Positions 53,431-63,800 of a stretch of 64,000 nucleotides of DNA are shown piece after piece. The translations under genes and the position numbers were made by a program. Source of the stretch: an uncultured Lachnospiraceae bacterium (lineage in GTDB: Bacteria; Bacillota; Clostridia; Lachnospirales; Lachnospiraceae); NCBI GenBank assembly GCA_947577185.1, contig CANPUE010000004.1:93688-157687 (forward strand). Reading direction: 5' to 3'. Every line of letters begins with the position of its first letter. Positions within the stretch are counted from its first letter, which is position 1. A model generated the notes under the pieces. The model searched no databases. It saw only the letters and a list, made by a program, of their open reading frames with translations, and was not told the DNA's origin.

Positions 53431-54726
53431 CTAAATGATCTGTATGTTCGAATTCATGTCATAAAATCCTACTGTGTTCTTATCAGAGATGACTGTCAGA
53501 TTCAGCACATCATACAGTCTGTGATAAACCGTGAAATCATCTCCCTCATAACCGGTGACGCCAAGTGAGAGCAGGTATTCCCCGCCCTGCAGATTCATTT
53601 CCTGCGTAAAGATAATCTCTTTCGTCTCACCGGCCTTCACAGGTTCCAAAAACGCTTTTTCAAACATTGTATTGGTTCCCGTGATTTCCGTGCCGCGGAT
53701 ATTTTTGATGGTAAAGGCAAAAATCGGTGCGGCAAGATCTTCCTTCATCTGTACTTTCATATGAATCCGGAATACAGAACCTTTCAAAATTGCAGACGTT
53801 TTTGTACCCTTCTCGTCGGAAATAAAATATTCGGTGATAACGGCTTTCTTAGAACCGTATTCTAACAGCTCCGGATTTTCATTCGCCGCTCTGCTCTCTG
53901 CGGCGTCACGTTGTCCTGCCGCCATCTTTTTGAGCTGCTCATCTTCCAAAAGACGTTCCTCCGGCGCCTCCTCCTCGATCGTATACTGTCCGACCAGCAC
54001 ACGTTTATAGACATCAATCATCTCTTTGGGCGCGCCCTCTCCGAGTTTCACCCCCTGATTGAGCAATACGACTCTGTCACAGTATTTGCTGATACTGCTC
54101 AGATCATGACTGACAAATACGATCGTCTTTCCCATCGCTTTAAACTCTTCAAATTTATGATAACATTTGGCCTGGAAAAAAACATCTCCCACGGAAAGGG
54201 CCTCGTCCACGATGAGAATCTCCGGCTCAATATTAATCGCTACCGCGAAGGCAAGCCGCACAAACATACCGCTGGAATATGTTTTGACCGGCTGGTGGAC
54301 ATATTCCCCGATATCGGCAAATTCCAGAATGTCATTCATCTTTTCATTGATTTCCTTCTCGGAAAAGCCGATCATCGTCCCGTTTAAGTAAATATTCTCG
54401 ATGCCGTTATATTCCATATTAAAGCCTGCGCCAAGCTCTAACAGGGCAGAAATCCGTCCGTTAACGGTGACTTCCCCGCCTGTAGGATTCAAAACACCTG
54501 TTATTATTTTTAAAATAGTGGACTTACCGGAACCGTTTGTCCCGATAATGCCCACTGTTTCACCCTGACGGATCGTCAGATTGACACCTTTCAGCGCATG
54601 GTGCTCCGTATGCCTTTTGCCCCTGCCGAAGCCGAGCGCTTCCTTCAGTCTGTCAGAAGATTTATCATATAGTTTATAAACTTTATCCAGGTCTTTTACC
54701 TGAATCGCAATATTTTCATCCAGCAT
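53431..54726 (-). CDS. wzt: Polysaccharide ABC exporter ATPase with carbohydrate-binding tail (Wzt-like)
   Basis: 431 aa. The ATPase domain (about 1-245) has Walker A GIIGTNGSGKSTILK, signature YSSGMFVRLAFAVA, Walker B PEILIVDEALSVGD and the His switch VFVSHDL. A linker (about 245-290) leads to a C-terminal beta-sandwich (about 290-431), the Wzt_C type that in O9a reads the capped glycan end. It pairs with the permease directly upstream (about 14 bp apart). The presence of Wzt_C and the neighbouring methyltransferase-kinase fit one system. The ATG follows GGGAGG. Confidence 0.9.
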   Translation of the reverse strand: MLDENIAIQVKDLDKVYKLYDKSSDRLKEALGFGRGKRHTEHHALKGVNLTIRQGETVGIIGTNGSGKSTILKIITGVLNPTGGEVTVNGRISALLELGAGFNMEYNGIENIYLNGTMIGFSEKEINEKMNDILEFADIGEYVHQPVKTYSSGMFVRLAFAVAINIEPEILIVDEALSVGDVFFQAKCYHKFEEFKAMGKTIVFVSHDLSSISKYCDRVVLLNQGVKLGEGAPKEMIDVYKRVLVGQYTIEEEAPEERLLEDEQLKKMAAGQRDAAESRAANENPELLEYGSKKAVITEYFISDEKGTKTSAILKGSVFRIHMKVQMKEDLAAPIFAFTIKNIRGTEITGTNTMFEKAFLEPVKAGETKEIIFTQEMNLQGGEYLLSLGVTGYEGDDFTVYHRLYDVLNLTVISDKNTVGFYDMNSNIQII

Positions 54727-54740
54727 AACGGCCTCCCGTA

Positions 54741-55772
54741 TTAAAGTACGTCCGCGAAATGTACCCTCAGTTTTTTAAACAGCAGCGTTCCGATGCAGAA
54801 CAGGCTGATCGTAAAAATCCAGAAATAAGTGGAAGAATAGAAGTGCTCCCAAAACCATAAATCCTCAAAAAGAGCGCTGCGGAATCCATTTACGATATAA
54901 ACAAGCGGATTCAGTTTAAAAAATGTTTTCATGTCGTCGCTCAACATGGAGATATCCCAAAGGATCGGTGTCGCCCACATGCCAATCTGCAAAGCAATAC
55001 TGATAATCTGCTGTAAATCCCTGAAAAAAACAACGAGTGCGCAGGTAAAATAACTCATGGCAAGCACAAACATAAACAGACAGAAACTATAATAGGGAAT
55101 CTGCAGCGTATAAACTGTCGGGTAATATCCATATCCGACCGCCACTAAAAGCAGAACCCCTACAAAAAAAACATGGATGAACGTCGCCGCAATGATCTTG
55201 ATGATCGGAAGGATACTGATATTAAAAACGACTTTTTTCACAAGATAATTGTACTCCAGTAACGCCATGGTACCCTGCGTGATCGCTTCTGAAAAATAAA
55301 ACCATGGCACCAGTCCTGCCGTCAGGTACAGCACATAAGGCACGTCAATTCCTCCCGCCACCATCTGGCTCCTGGTGTCAAACACTTTATCAAAAACGAT
55401 CCAGTACATGAGGACCGTAACAACGGGCTGTACCATCGCCCAGATGATACCCAGATAAGAACCCGCATAGCGTGTCTTAAAATCATTTTTTGCGAGCTTC
55501 CAGATCAGCCTCCTGCTCTGAAAAAGCTCGATCGGGATTGTCGTCAGTCCGTCATAAAAAAGCGCGAAAATAATACACGTAAAAGTGATCAGGACACAGC
55601 CGCTGACTTTTTTCATGTTTTCCGTCACCTGATCGGCGAGCGGATTGTGATGATTGATCAAAACGATTGCCAGAATCAGGCCAAATCCCCAGAAAATGGC
55701 AATCGCCGCAGGCTTGGGAAAGGGCCTGCGGTTCTTTTTCTTTTCTTTTGTTCCCGTATCATGTACGCTCAT
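54741..55772 (-). CDS. wzm: Polysaccharide ABC exporter permease (Wzm/TagG-like)
   Basis: 343 aa with six or more hydrophobic segments. LIWKLAKNDFKTRYAGSYLGIIWAMVQPV is the hallmark of ABC-2 polysaccharide and teichoic-acid exporters, and WATPILWD and LNPLVYIVNGFR support this. An N-terminal extra pair of membrane helices (about 20-75) is present and is not usual for short Wzm. Together with the ATPase it moves the lipid-linked glycan to the outer face of the membrane. Confidence 0.93.
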   Translation of the reverse strand: MSVHDTGTKEKKKNRRPFPKPAAIAIFWGFGLILAIVLINHHNPLADQVTENMKKVSGCVLITFTCIIFALFYDGLTTIPIELFQSRRLIWKLAKNDFKTRYAGSYLGIIWAMVQPVVTVLMYWIVFDKVFDTRSQMVAGGIDVPYVLYLTAGLVPWFYFSEAITQGTMALLEYNYLVKKVVFNISILPIIKIIAATFIHVFFVGVLLLVAVGYGYYPTVYTLQIPYYSFCLFMFVLAMSYFTCALVVFFRDLQQIISIALQIGMWATPILWDISMLSDDMKTFFKLNPLVYIVNGFRSALFEDLWFWEHFYSSTYFWIFTISLFCIGTLLFKKLRVHFADVL

Positions 55773-55793
55773 TTCACTAGAAAATCCCTTCTC

Positions 55794-56357
55794 TTACTTG
55801 CGGTATCTGGACGTAAATTCCTCTAATCCGCCCCATTTCGTATCCCGCACCGACTGAACCGGCATCATGCCTTCTCCGAGCGGCCACGTTATCCCGATCG
55901 CAGGATCATTCCATGCGATACCGCCCTGATCGTCCGCATGATAATAGTCCGTACATTTATAGGTAAATTCAGCATAATCGGAAACAACAAGGAAACCATG
56001 CGCGAAATCTTTGGGAACAAAAAACTGTTTCCTGTTTTCCGCAGACAGCAGCACGCCATGCCACTTACCATACGTTTCAGAACCCGGTCTGAGGTCCACG
56101 GCTACGTCAAACACTTCCCCCTGCAATACTCTCACCAGCTTTGCCTGCGGGTATTGGATCTGGAAATGAAGTCCCCGTAAGACACCCTTGACGGAAGCGG
56201 ACTGGTTGTCCTGCACAAAGACTTCATCGATCCCCGCCGCCTTATAGTCTTCATAATGATAGGTTTCCATGAAATATCCCCTCTCATCCGGAAACACCGT
56301 AGGTGTAATGATTTTAAGTCCCTCTATCTCACATGTCTCCACCTTTATCTTTCCCAC
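55794..56357 (-). CDS. rfbC: dTDP-4-dehydrorhamnose 3,5-epimerase
   Basis: 187 aa from the GTG at 56357 with GGAGG 12 bases upstream. The track's 252-aa version is too long for the family and its first 65 residues have no support. It performs the double epimerisation that makes dTDP-4-keto-L-rhamnose. DERGYFMETYHYEDY, VRGLHFQIQYPQAKLV (His/Lys catalytic region), GSETYGKWHGVLLS, FAHGFLVVSDYAEFTYKCTDYY are all normal. It lies between the GH25 gene and the exporter. Confidence 0.94.
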   Translation of the reverse strand: MGKIKVETCEIEGLKIITPTVFPDERGYFMETYHYEDYKAAGIDEVFVQDNQSASVKGVLRGLHFQIQYPQAKLVRVLQGEVFDVAVDLRPGSETYGKWHGVLLSAENRKQFFVPKDFAHGFLVVSDYAEFTYKCTDYYHADDQGGIAWNDPAIGITWPLGEGMMPVQSVRDTKWGGLEEFTSRYRK

Positions 56358-56383
56358 TTTTCCCTGTTCCTCCTTCTCATTCC

Positions 56384-57733
56384 TTATTCCTCGTTCTCTG
56401 TCGGCACATTTCCGGTATCGCCGTTGATCACTCCCGTGTATCCGCCGGCCCCCGCTGAATGGTCGATCGATGTATCGATATTCAGATAGCAGAGATTCAG
56501 ATCCACATTCGTCGAAATACCGTCTATCGTGCCTTTTGATGTATACTGCCACATATGATAATAGCCGTCATAGGTCGGAACTTCCGCATACTGTGCCAGC
56601 CATGTACGATAATCGGACAGTTCTTTGGCATTCACTTTCTGTGCAAACCAGTTGGGCGAAGCATAAATACCTGTCTCGTATCCCGCCGCCGCAATCGTTT
56701 CGAGAAATGCCTTATGATTTTTGGTCCGCTGCTCTGCGCTCAGCACATCGGCCCTGCCATTGCCTCCGGCACTTTCGCTGTCCAGAAATACCGGATAGTC
56801 CACGTCGTATTCCCGGATCAGATTGATCACCATACTCGCTTCCTCTATCGCTTCCACCTCGTTCACTGCCTGTGTGAAAAAGTATACGCCAACCGGTATG
56901 CCCGCACTGATGGCCCCGGTTATATTCTCTTCATATTTCGGATCGATGACGAGTGATCCGCTTGCAGATCCACGGTAACCGCATCGTATGATCGCAAACT
57001 CCACACCAGCGTTTTTGACAGCCTGCCAGTCGATCGTCTTATTCCATTTGGATACGTCAATGCCCTTTTTCGCATTGTCTCCCGCGGTCTCAAACGCCGT
57101 ATTTTCCGTACCGTCTGCCTCCGCCTCCGCTTCCTTCACTTCCGTGTCCTCTTTGGCGGCATCAATATCATCTTCCGTCAGCATCAGATACTCGATATCA
57201 TCCAAAACACGATATTCGATCTCCTGCTTTACGCGGATGGTCGTCACTGTATTCGGCACGCGGTACCCTTCCAGTTCATTCATATAAACGCTGTATTCCC
57301 CGGCGCGCAGTGAATCAATATAGATAATGCCGTCCTCATCATTGTCCGTATATTCACCGAGACCCTCGATCGTCACGGAAAAAGGCGCCCCTGTAACCAA
57401 AAGGCCTCTGCTGTTGACAATCATGATACGCAGGTCTTTGGCCACGGAACTCATCAGGAAGGAAACCACCTTTCCGGAATAGGTTTCAATACTCTTATAG
57501 CGCGGCTCCGCATCAAAAAAAGTGTCGTCCATCAGAAACGCAGACAGATCATTGCCGATCTGCTTGTCGTCTTCTATGACCTCCACTGCCTGGGAATCCA
57601 CCATCTGTACCCTGTCAGGCTTACCAAATCTGTCTTCTATGATATCCCAGTTTGTCACAAAGATAACTGATGTTACGATCAAAAACATCAAAACAACCAG
57701 AAATAAAGTCCTTCGTAATTTTTTAGAGTCCAT
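56384..57733 (-). CDS. Membrane-anchored GH25 muramidase
   Basis: 449 aa from the ATG at 57733, which overlaps the rmlA stop by 11 bp, so translation is coupled. A membrane anchor lies at about residues 7-25. A small Cna-B-like beta domain (about 100-165, [22 protein letters not shown]) follows. The C-terminal GH25 domain (about 215-425) has [29 protein letters not shown] and the catalytic DxE in [13 protein letters not shown]25 cleaves peptidoglycan glycan strands at N-acetylmuramic acid. It may open the wall for glycan attachment. Confidence 0.9.
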   Translation of the reverse strand: MDSKKLRRTLFLVVLMFLIVTSVIFVTNWDIIEDRFGKPDRVQMVDSQAVEVIEDDKQIGNDLSAFLMDDTFFDAEPRYKSIETYSGKVVSFLMSSVAKDLRIMIVNSRGLLVTGAPFSVTIEGLGEYTDNDEDGIIYIDSLRAGEYSVYMNELEGYRVPNTVTTIRVKQEIEYRVLDDIEYLMLTEDDIDAAKEDTEVKEAEAEADGTENTAFETAGDNAKKGIDVSKWNKTIDWQAVKNAGVEFAIIRCGYRGSASGSLVIDPKYEENITGAISAGIPVGVYFFTQAVNEVEAIEEASMVINLIREYDVDYPVFLDSESAGGNGRADVLSAEQRTKNHKAFLETIAAAGYETGIYASPNWFAQKVNAKELSDYRTWLAQYAEVPTYDGYYHMWQYTSKGTIDGISTNVDLNLCYLNIDTSIDHSAGAGGYTGVINGDTGNVPTENEE

Positions 57734-58592
57734 TCGCAACCTCTGTCAGATATTGTCCGTAGTTTGTCTTAATCAGCGGCCCGGCAAGCTTTAAAAGCTG
57801 TTCCCTGTCGATGAATCCACGCTTATAGGCAATTTCTTCGATGCAGGAGATATAAAGCCCCTGTCTTTTCTGGAACGCCGCTACGAAATCCGCAGCATCA
57901 AGCAAAGAATCATGATTCCCTGTATCAAGCCATGCAAACCCGCGTCCCAGCGTTTCCACACGTAAACTTCCTCTTCTTAAATATTCATTATTAATACTCG
58001 TAATCTCGATTTCTCCGCGCGCAGAAGGATTCACATTCGCCGCAATCTCCACCACGTCATTGTCATAAAAATAAAGACCCGGCACTGCATAATTGCTTTT
58101 TGGCTTTTCCGGCTTTTCCTCGATAGAAAGAGCGACTCCGTTTTCGTCAAATTCCACGACGCCGTATTCTCTCGGATCCCTCACATAATAGCCGAAGATC
58201 GTAGCCCCCTTTTCCCTCGATGCCACTTCCCGCAGCACTTTGGAGAAGCTCTGCCCATAAAAAATATTATCGCCGAGCACGAGCGCCACATTATCGCCGC
58301 CGATAAAATCCGCCCCGATCAAAAAGGCATCCGCGAGTCCTCTCGGTGTCTCCTGTACCGCATATTCCATCCGCAGTCCCAGCTGCTCCCCGCTCCCGAA
58401 CAGTTCTTTAAAGATCGGCAGATCCCTGGGCGTAGAGATAATGAGGATGTCCCGAATCCCCGCCAGCATCAGGATCGACAGCGGATAATAAATCATAGGT
58501 TTATCGTAAACAGGCATGATCTGCTTGGAAATTGCTTTTGTCAGCGGATATAAACGGGTCCCGGAACCGCCCGCAAGAATGATTCCTTTCAT
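57723..58592 (-). CDS. rfbA: Glucose-1-phosphate thymidylyltransferase
   Basis: 289 aa. It joins glucose-1-phosphate and dTTP to dTDP-glucose, the first step of deoxysugar synthesis. [24 protein letters not shown] is the pyrophosphorylase signature; [29 protein letters not shown] and [15 protein letters not shown] follow. Length is normal. AAAGGAG lies upstream. Confidence 0.97.
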   Translation of the reverse strand: MKGIILAGGSGTRLYPLTKAISKQIMPVYDKPMIYYPLSILMLAGIRDILIISTPRDLPIFKELFGSGEQLGLRMEYAVQETPRGLADAFLIGADFIGGDNVALVLGDNIFYGQSFSKVLREVASREKGATIFGYYVRDPREYGVVEFDENGVALSIEEKPEKPKSNYAVPGLYFYDNDVVEIAANVNPSARGEIEITSINNEYLRRGSLRVETLGRGFAWLDTGNHDSLLDAADFVAAFQKRQGLYISCIEEIAYKRGFIDREQLLKLAGPLIKTNYGQYLTEVANGL

Positions 58593-58667
58593 ATCTGATA
58601 CATGCTCCTTTCAAATTTCGTGCTTTCAGGCACAAACATACACGTATATTTTACCATAAAACTTTTC

Positions 58668-59636
58668 TCAGAAAAAGCCCTGATTTTCTTCTAAAATTTC
58701 CCTGATTCCCTGCCTGAAATCAGTACGCGCAAAGGTTCCGATCTGTTCTTCCAGCAGCGTTGTGTCTGCACACAGATGCATGACCTGTTTATCACTGTAA
58801 GGCATCAGACCGATTCCGAGCTGTTTTTCCAGCTCCTTCTCTGTTCCTTCGTCCGCCTGCTTCTGATCGTAAAACGCATGGACAACATGATAAATATCTT
58901 TGATATAGCTTTTGAGCATTCGGTCCTGTCCGCTTCCGACACAATAAACGCTGCCATGGACTCCCTGATCCCCCAGCGCATAAAAAATCTCAGCTGCATC
59001 TTTACTGTACAGATAGTCCCATGTCTGTTCTCCGGGGGTAAAAGCGGTCTGTTCTCCGTTTTTCAATTTCCGTATCGCACTCATCACCATAGACCCTGCG
59101 CCGTCATAGGGACCGTAAACGCTCAGGATCCTGCACCAGATCTGTCTGATCTGCATTTTTTCGCAAAGCACTCTGCTCATCTGTCCCGCACAGAGTTTGG
59201 CCATACCATAGCCGTTGTCCGGCCTGACAGGTGTCTGCGGCGTGAGTTTTCCCTCCACCCGGCCATATTCCGCCTGGGATCCTGCACCGATGAAAGTATG
59301 ACAGCCCAGTCTTCCCGCAAGTTCCGCCGCATCCATCGTGTAAGCGATATTCGCCGACTGTAAATGCATATCGTTTCTGGCATCCCCCACCGTACCGTTC
59401 CATGCAAAATGGTAGAACACATCATATGTCTGTGCGCTGTTACCTTGGGCAAATAATGTACTGTATTCGTCCAGATCCGCCTCAAGCACTGTCACAAACG
59501 GAGAAACCGGAATGTTTTTGATCCTGGAAGAGCCCTTATGGCAGATTGCCAGAACGAATACCTTTTCGCTGATACACTTGTTGATAAGCGCCATTCCGAT
59601 CGCTCCTGTAGGGCCTGTGATGACAATCCTTTTCAT
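58668..59636 (-). CDS. NAD(P)-dependent SDR-family sugar-nucleotide epimerase/reductase
   Basis: 322 aa from the ATG at 59636 with GGAGG upstream. Extended SDR fold: RIVITGPTGAIGMALI (nucleotide-binding loop), FYHFAWNGTVGD, GAGSQAEYGRVEGKLTP and the catalytic YGMAK. It lies between rmlB and rmlA, where rmlD is often found, but its length and sequence are not those of RmlD. It may make a different dTDP-deoxysugar, for example 6-deoxytalose, fucose-type or tyvelose-type. The product is unknown. Confidence 0.8.
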   Translation of the reverse strand: MKRIVITGPTGAIGMALINKCISEKVFVLAICHKGSSRIKNIPVSPFVTVLEADLDEYSTLFAQGNSAQTYDVFYHFAWNGTVGDARNDMHLQSANIAYTMDAAELAGRLGCHTFIGAGSQAEYGRVEGKLTPQTPVRPDNGYGMAKLCAGQMSRVLCEKMQIRQIWCRILSVYGPYDGAGSMVMSAIRKLKNGEQTAFTPGEQTWDYLYSKDAAEIFYALGDQGVHGSVYCVGSGQDRMLKSYIKDIYHVVHAFYDQKQADEGTEKELEKQLGIGLMPYSDKQVMHLCADTTLLEEQIGTFARTDFRQGIREILEENQGFF

Positions 59637-59717
59637 AAAAAATCCTCCGTTCACACGAAACAGGCACCCGAAACATATCCATCTTTCTGGATATATCTCC
59701 GGTGCCGCATTCTCTTT

Positions 59718-60800
59718 TTAATTCTTTCCGTACATTTCGGCATAATAATTCTGGTAATCACCGCTTGTCATATTTTTCATCCAGTCCTCATGCGCAAAAT
59801 ACCACTCAATCGTACGCCTGATCCCATCTTTAAACATCGTCTCCGGCTCCCAGCCGATCTCGTCCCTGATCTTATCCGGCGCGATTGCGTATCTTCTGTC
59901 ATGTGCCTTTCTGTCTTCGACATAAGTAATCAGATCCTCGCTGACAAGCGCTTTGCGCGGATCATCATCCGGTAACATCTCCTGTAACGTCTCCAGAATA
60001 ATATGAATGATCTCAATATTCTGTTTCTCGTTATGTCCTCCGACATTATAGGTCTCAAACAGTCTGCCTTTTTCCTGCACCATGTCGATCGCTTTTGCAT
60101 GATCTTCCACATACAGCCAGTCGCGGACATTTTTCCCGTCTCCGTATACCGGAAGTCTGATGCCCTGCAGTGCATTATTGATAATGAGCGGTATCAGTTT
60201 TTCAGGGAACTGATATGGTCCGTAGTTATTGGAGCAGTTGGTAATGTTGGCCGGGAAATGATACGTGTCCATATAAGCCTTTACCAGCATATCGGAACTT
60301 GCCTTGCTCGCTGAGTACGGACTGTGAGGCGCATAAGGCGTCGTCTCGTAGAAGTAACCGCCCTCGTCGTCCAGCGAACCGTATACTTCGTCAGTGGAAA
60401 CATGCAGGAACTTTTTGTCCTTCTGGTAGGAACCATCCTCCAGTTCCCACGCTGCTTTCGCACAGTTTAACATGACTGCCGTTCCAAGTACATTGGTGCG
60501 GATAAATACTTCCGGATCTTTGATGCTTCTGTCAACATGGCTCTCCGCGGCAAAATGCACCACTCTGTCAATATCGTTGCGGGCAAAAATTTCGCTGACC
60601 GCCTCTTTATCACAGATATCCGCCTTGATAAACGTATAATTTTCCCTGTTCTCAATGTCTTTTAAATTTTCCAGATTGCCCGCATAAGTCAGGGCATCTA
60701 CATTGATGATCCGGATGGCATCGCCATACTTCCCAAACATGTAGTGAATATAGTTAGAACCGATAAAACCGGCGCCGCCTGTTACAAGATAGGTTTTCAA
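59718..60800 (-). CDS. rfbB: dTDP-glucose 4,6-dehydratase
   Basis: 360 aa from the TTG at 60800, with AAGGAG 9 bases upstream. The track's 403-aa form contains a 43-residue leader with no support. YLVTGGAGFIGSNYIHYM binds NAD. VHFAAESHVDRSI, STDEVYGSLDDEGGYF and the catalytic YSASKASSDMLV are standard. It oxidises, dehydrates and reduces dTDP-glucose to dTDP-4-keto-6-deoxyglucose. Confidence 0.97.
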   Translation of the reverse strand: MKTYLVTGGAGFIGSNYIHYMFGKYGDAIRIINVDALTYAGNLENLKDIENRENYTFIKADICDKEAVSEIFARNDIDRVVHFAAESHVDRSIKDPEVFIRTNVLGTAVMLNCAKAAWELEDGSYQKDKKFLHVSTDEVYGSLDDEGGYFYETTPYAPHSPYSASKASSDMLVKAYMDTYHFPANITNCSNNYGPYQFPEKLIPLIINNALQGIRLPVYGDGKNVRDWLYVEDHAKAIDMVQEKGRLFETYNVGGHNEKQNIEIIHIILETLQEMLPDDDPRKALVSEDLITYVEDRKAHDRRYAIAPDKIRDEIGWEPETMFKDGIRRTIEWYFAHEDWMKNMTSGDYQNYYAEMYGKN

Positions 60801-60850
60801 TGATATCGTCTCCTTTTTATTGATTTTACAAACACAGATAATTAATATGA

Positions 60851-63800
60851 TCAATAGCTCATATAACTGATATTCAGATCCACATCCCCGTTGATCCCGG
60901 TCACTTTTCCCTTGGAGGAATACTGCCACATATCATATCTGGTCAGGTTATATGTCGGCTTCTCGGCATATTGTGCGAGCCAGATTTTGTACCCTGTCAG
61001 GCTGCCGGTGTTGATATGAGTCGTAAACCATGTTTTGTTCGCATAAATACCCGCAGAATATCCTGAATTTTGGATCGTATTGCAAAATGCCTTGCAGACT
61101 GCGGTCCTCGTGCCGATGTCGATCGCATCTCCCCGGCCCCTGCTTGGTTCCACGTCCAGGAACACCGGATAATTCAGTCCATAACCGCTGATCAGTTTTA
61201 GCGCCATAGACGCTTCCTCGATGGCTTCCACTTCATTTACTGCCTGAGTGACAAAATAAACGCCGACCTTCAGACCTGCCGCTTTCGCGCCCTGAATATT
61301 GCTTGCAAATTTGGTGTCTTCGATCAGTGCCCCCGTCGTGGAGCCGCGATAGCCGCAACGGATAATCGCATAGGATACCCCGGAATTTTTAACCGCATTC
61401 CAGTCGATTTTTCCGTTGTGTCTTGATACATCAATGCCAAACGTGCCGGAACCCGAAGAGAGTCGTCCGTCATTTCCAAATGAGTATCTTGCGCCCTGGA
61501 TGACCTGATCTCCGGTTACGGGCTTGCCGTTCTTATCGAAGAAATATGTAGATCCGTCGATCACCTGCCATCCGGTATAACTGTATTCTCCCTGTGATTT
61601 TCTCAGATACAGTTTCTGATCTTTGTAGTAATCGGCATAAGTCGCCTCTACATATTTTCCTTCCGCATTTTTGACATAAACCTGATTACCACTTTTATCT
61701 TTCAGTTTTGAAGTCGTATCACCTGACAGGTCTTTCACAACGGTCACTTTCCACTCGCCTTTGACATTTCCACAGACTCCGGTGATCGTTGCCGTTCCTG
61801 CTGAAACGCCTGTCATAACGCCGTCTTTGTCCACTTTGACAATCTTTTCGTTATCACTTGTCCAGGTCACAACGCCGCCAGCCGGATCTGTTACGCCCTT
61901 CACGGTTCCGGTCTTACCCACCTGAATATTGCCGCTGCCCGTAACCGTAATGGATTTGTACTCAGTCTCTGCGGCAACGACCGCGACTGTCCACGTACTT
62001 TTGGCATTTCCGCAGGTTCCGGTAATGGTCGCCGTCCCCACTGACACACCTGTCATAACGCCGTTTTTGTCCACCGTAACGATTTTGGTATTATCGCTTG
62101 TCCAGGTGATCAGGCCGCCCGCCGGGTCCGTTGTTCCCGTCAAAGTTCCTGTCTTGCCGACCCGAATGTTGCCGCTGCCTGAAATCGTGAGTGACTTGTA
62201 TTCAATGTCCGTGACAGTGACCGTACAACTCACGTTAACGGAATCTTTTCCGATGGAAACCGTGGCCGTAATCGTCGCGCTTCCTATGCTCTCGCCTTTT
62301 ACATTCACAGATGAACCGCCGCCGCTCACGCTGACAACCGAGGCGTTACTGTTGCTCCAGGATACCGAATAACTGTCGTTTGTGCTCACGGAGAGCGCAA
62401 GTGTGCGGCTCTCACCCTTTTTCATCGTAAGATTGCTCAGTCTGGGGTTCAGAGCATTCAGCTTTTCCCGGTCTGTCGGCTGTGTGGGTGCCGGAGGATC
62501 CGGGGTTACCGGCGGAGGATCCGGCGTTTCCGTACCCGTACCGCCTGATCCGTTTCCGGTATTACCGCCTCCGGTACTTCCTGATCCGTCTCCCGGATTA
62601 CCGCCTCCGGTACTTCCTGATCCGTTTCCGGTATTACCGTCTCCGGTACTTCCTGATCCGTCTCCCGTACTACCGCCTCCGGTACTTCCTGATCCGTCTC
62701 CCGTACTACCGTCCCCGGTACTTCCTGATCCGTCTCCCGTACTACCATCTCCGGTGCTTCCCGATCCGTCTCCCGCACTGCCGTCTCCGGTGCCTCCCGA
62801 TCCGTCTCCCGTACTACCGTCTCCGGTGCTTCCCGATCCATCTCCCGGAAGGCTTTCGCCGCCGGTTCCGGATCCCGTTTTGTCATCTCCGATGGTACGT
62901 CCTGTTACGCGCTCCCCTTCGTTGACCGTCTTTACAAACGTGCCCGCCGCACCGATCAGTGCCGGATTCGGTATGTCTTCCTTCTTGATCTCCTGATAAT
63001 TTCCGTCGGCATTCTGTTCTGTCTTTGTAGACTCTACCCACTCCACCGTATCTTTCAGTACAGATTCCACCGCCGTATCCTGGACAGCCGTATCTTCTAT
63101 GGCAACGTTGACCTCAGCCTCCGTCTTAATCTCATCTGCCACATCAACTTTTTTATAAGTAATGGTATCAGTGACTTTCAGCGTTTCCCCCTGTGACGGA
63201 AACTGATAGGCTGCATATTCTCCGCCCTGCATCGGTACTATTTTTATCGTATAAGTCCCTGCCGCCACGCCTGTCTGATAAATAATACCGTCTTTGTCCT
63301 CGTCTTTCAGATTAAAGTTTTTCCCGTTGTCACCCGTTATCTCAACTTCAAACGGCACGCCGCCAATCAGTTTATTGGTAGCCTTATTGACGAATTTCAC
63401 TTTAATGTCTGCCTGAATCGATGTAAGATTCATACCGACTTCTACCACTTTGGATCCCGTCTGTGTACCGGGAGTCTGCGTATCCTGTTCCGGTTCCGTG
63501 CCGGATTCGTTTTCGATATCCACCATCTGGGATACTCTGGAGGCTTCGGCATTGGAGACCGCCAGAAGCCCGCTCTCCCCGACTACACCGATCTGCTCGA
63601 TTTCCGAGCCGAGCGCAGCAAAAGACTCCACCTGTCTGGAGGTGCCTTTCGCTCCGGCATACACAATACCCGTTGCAATGGCAGCCATCAGAATCGCACA
63701 GCCAAAGATCGCTACAACGCGGTCAAGAGAACTCATCTCAGAGATAAAATGCCCAAACCTCGCGAAAATATTTTCATATTCTTCGTCGTCTTCCTCATCA

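Noticed and set aside
62559-62846. CRISPR-like array of 36-bp repeats
   Set aside because: There are no spacers. The repeats are contiguous, in frame and encode the Gly/Ser stalk of the GH25 protein.
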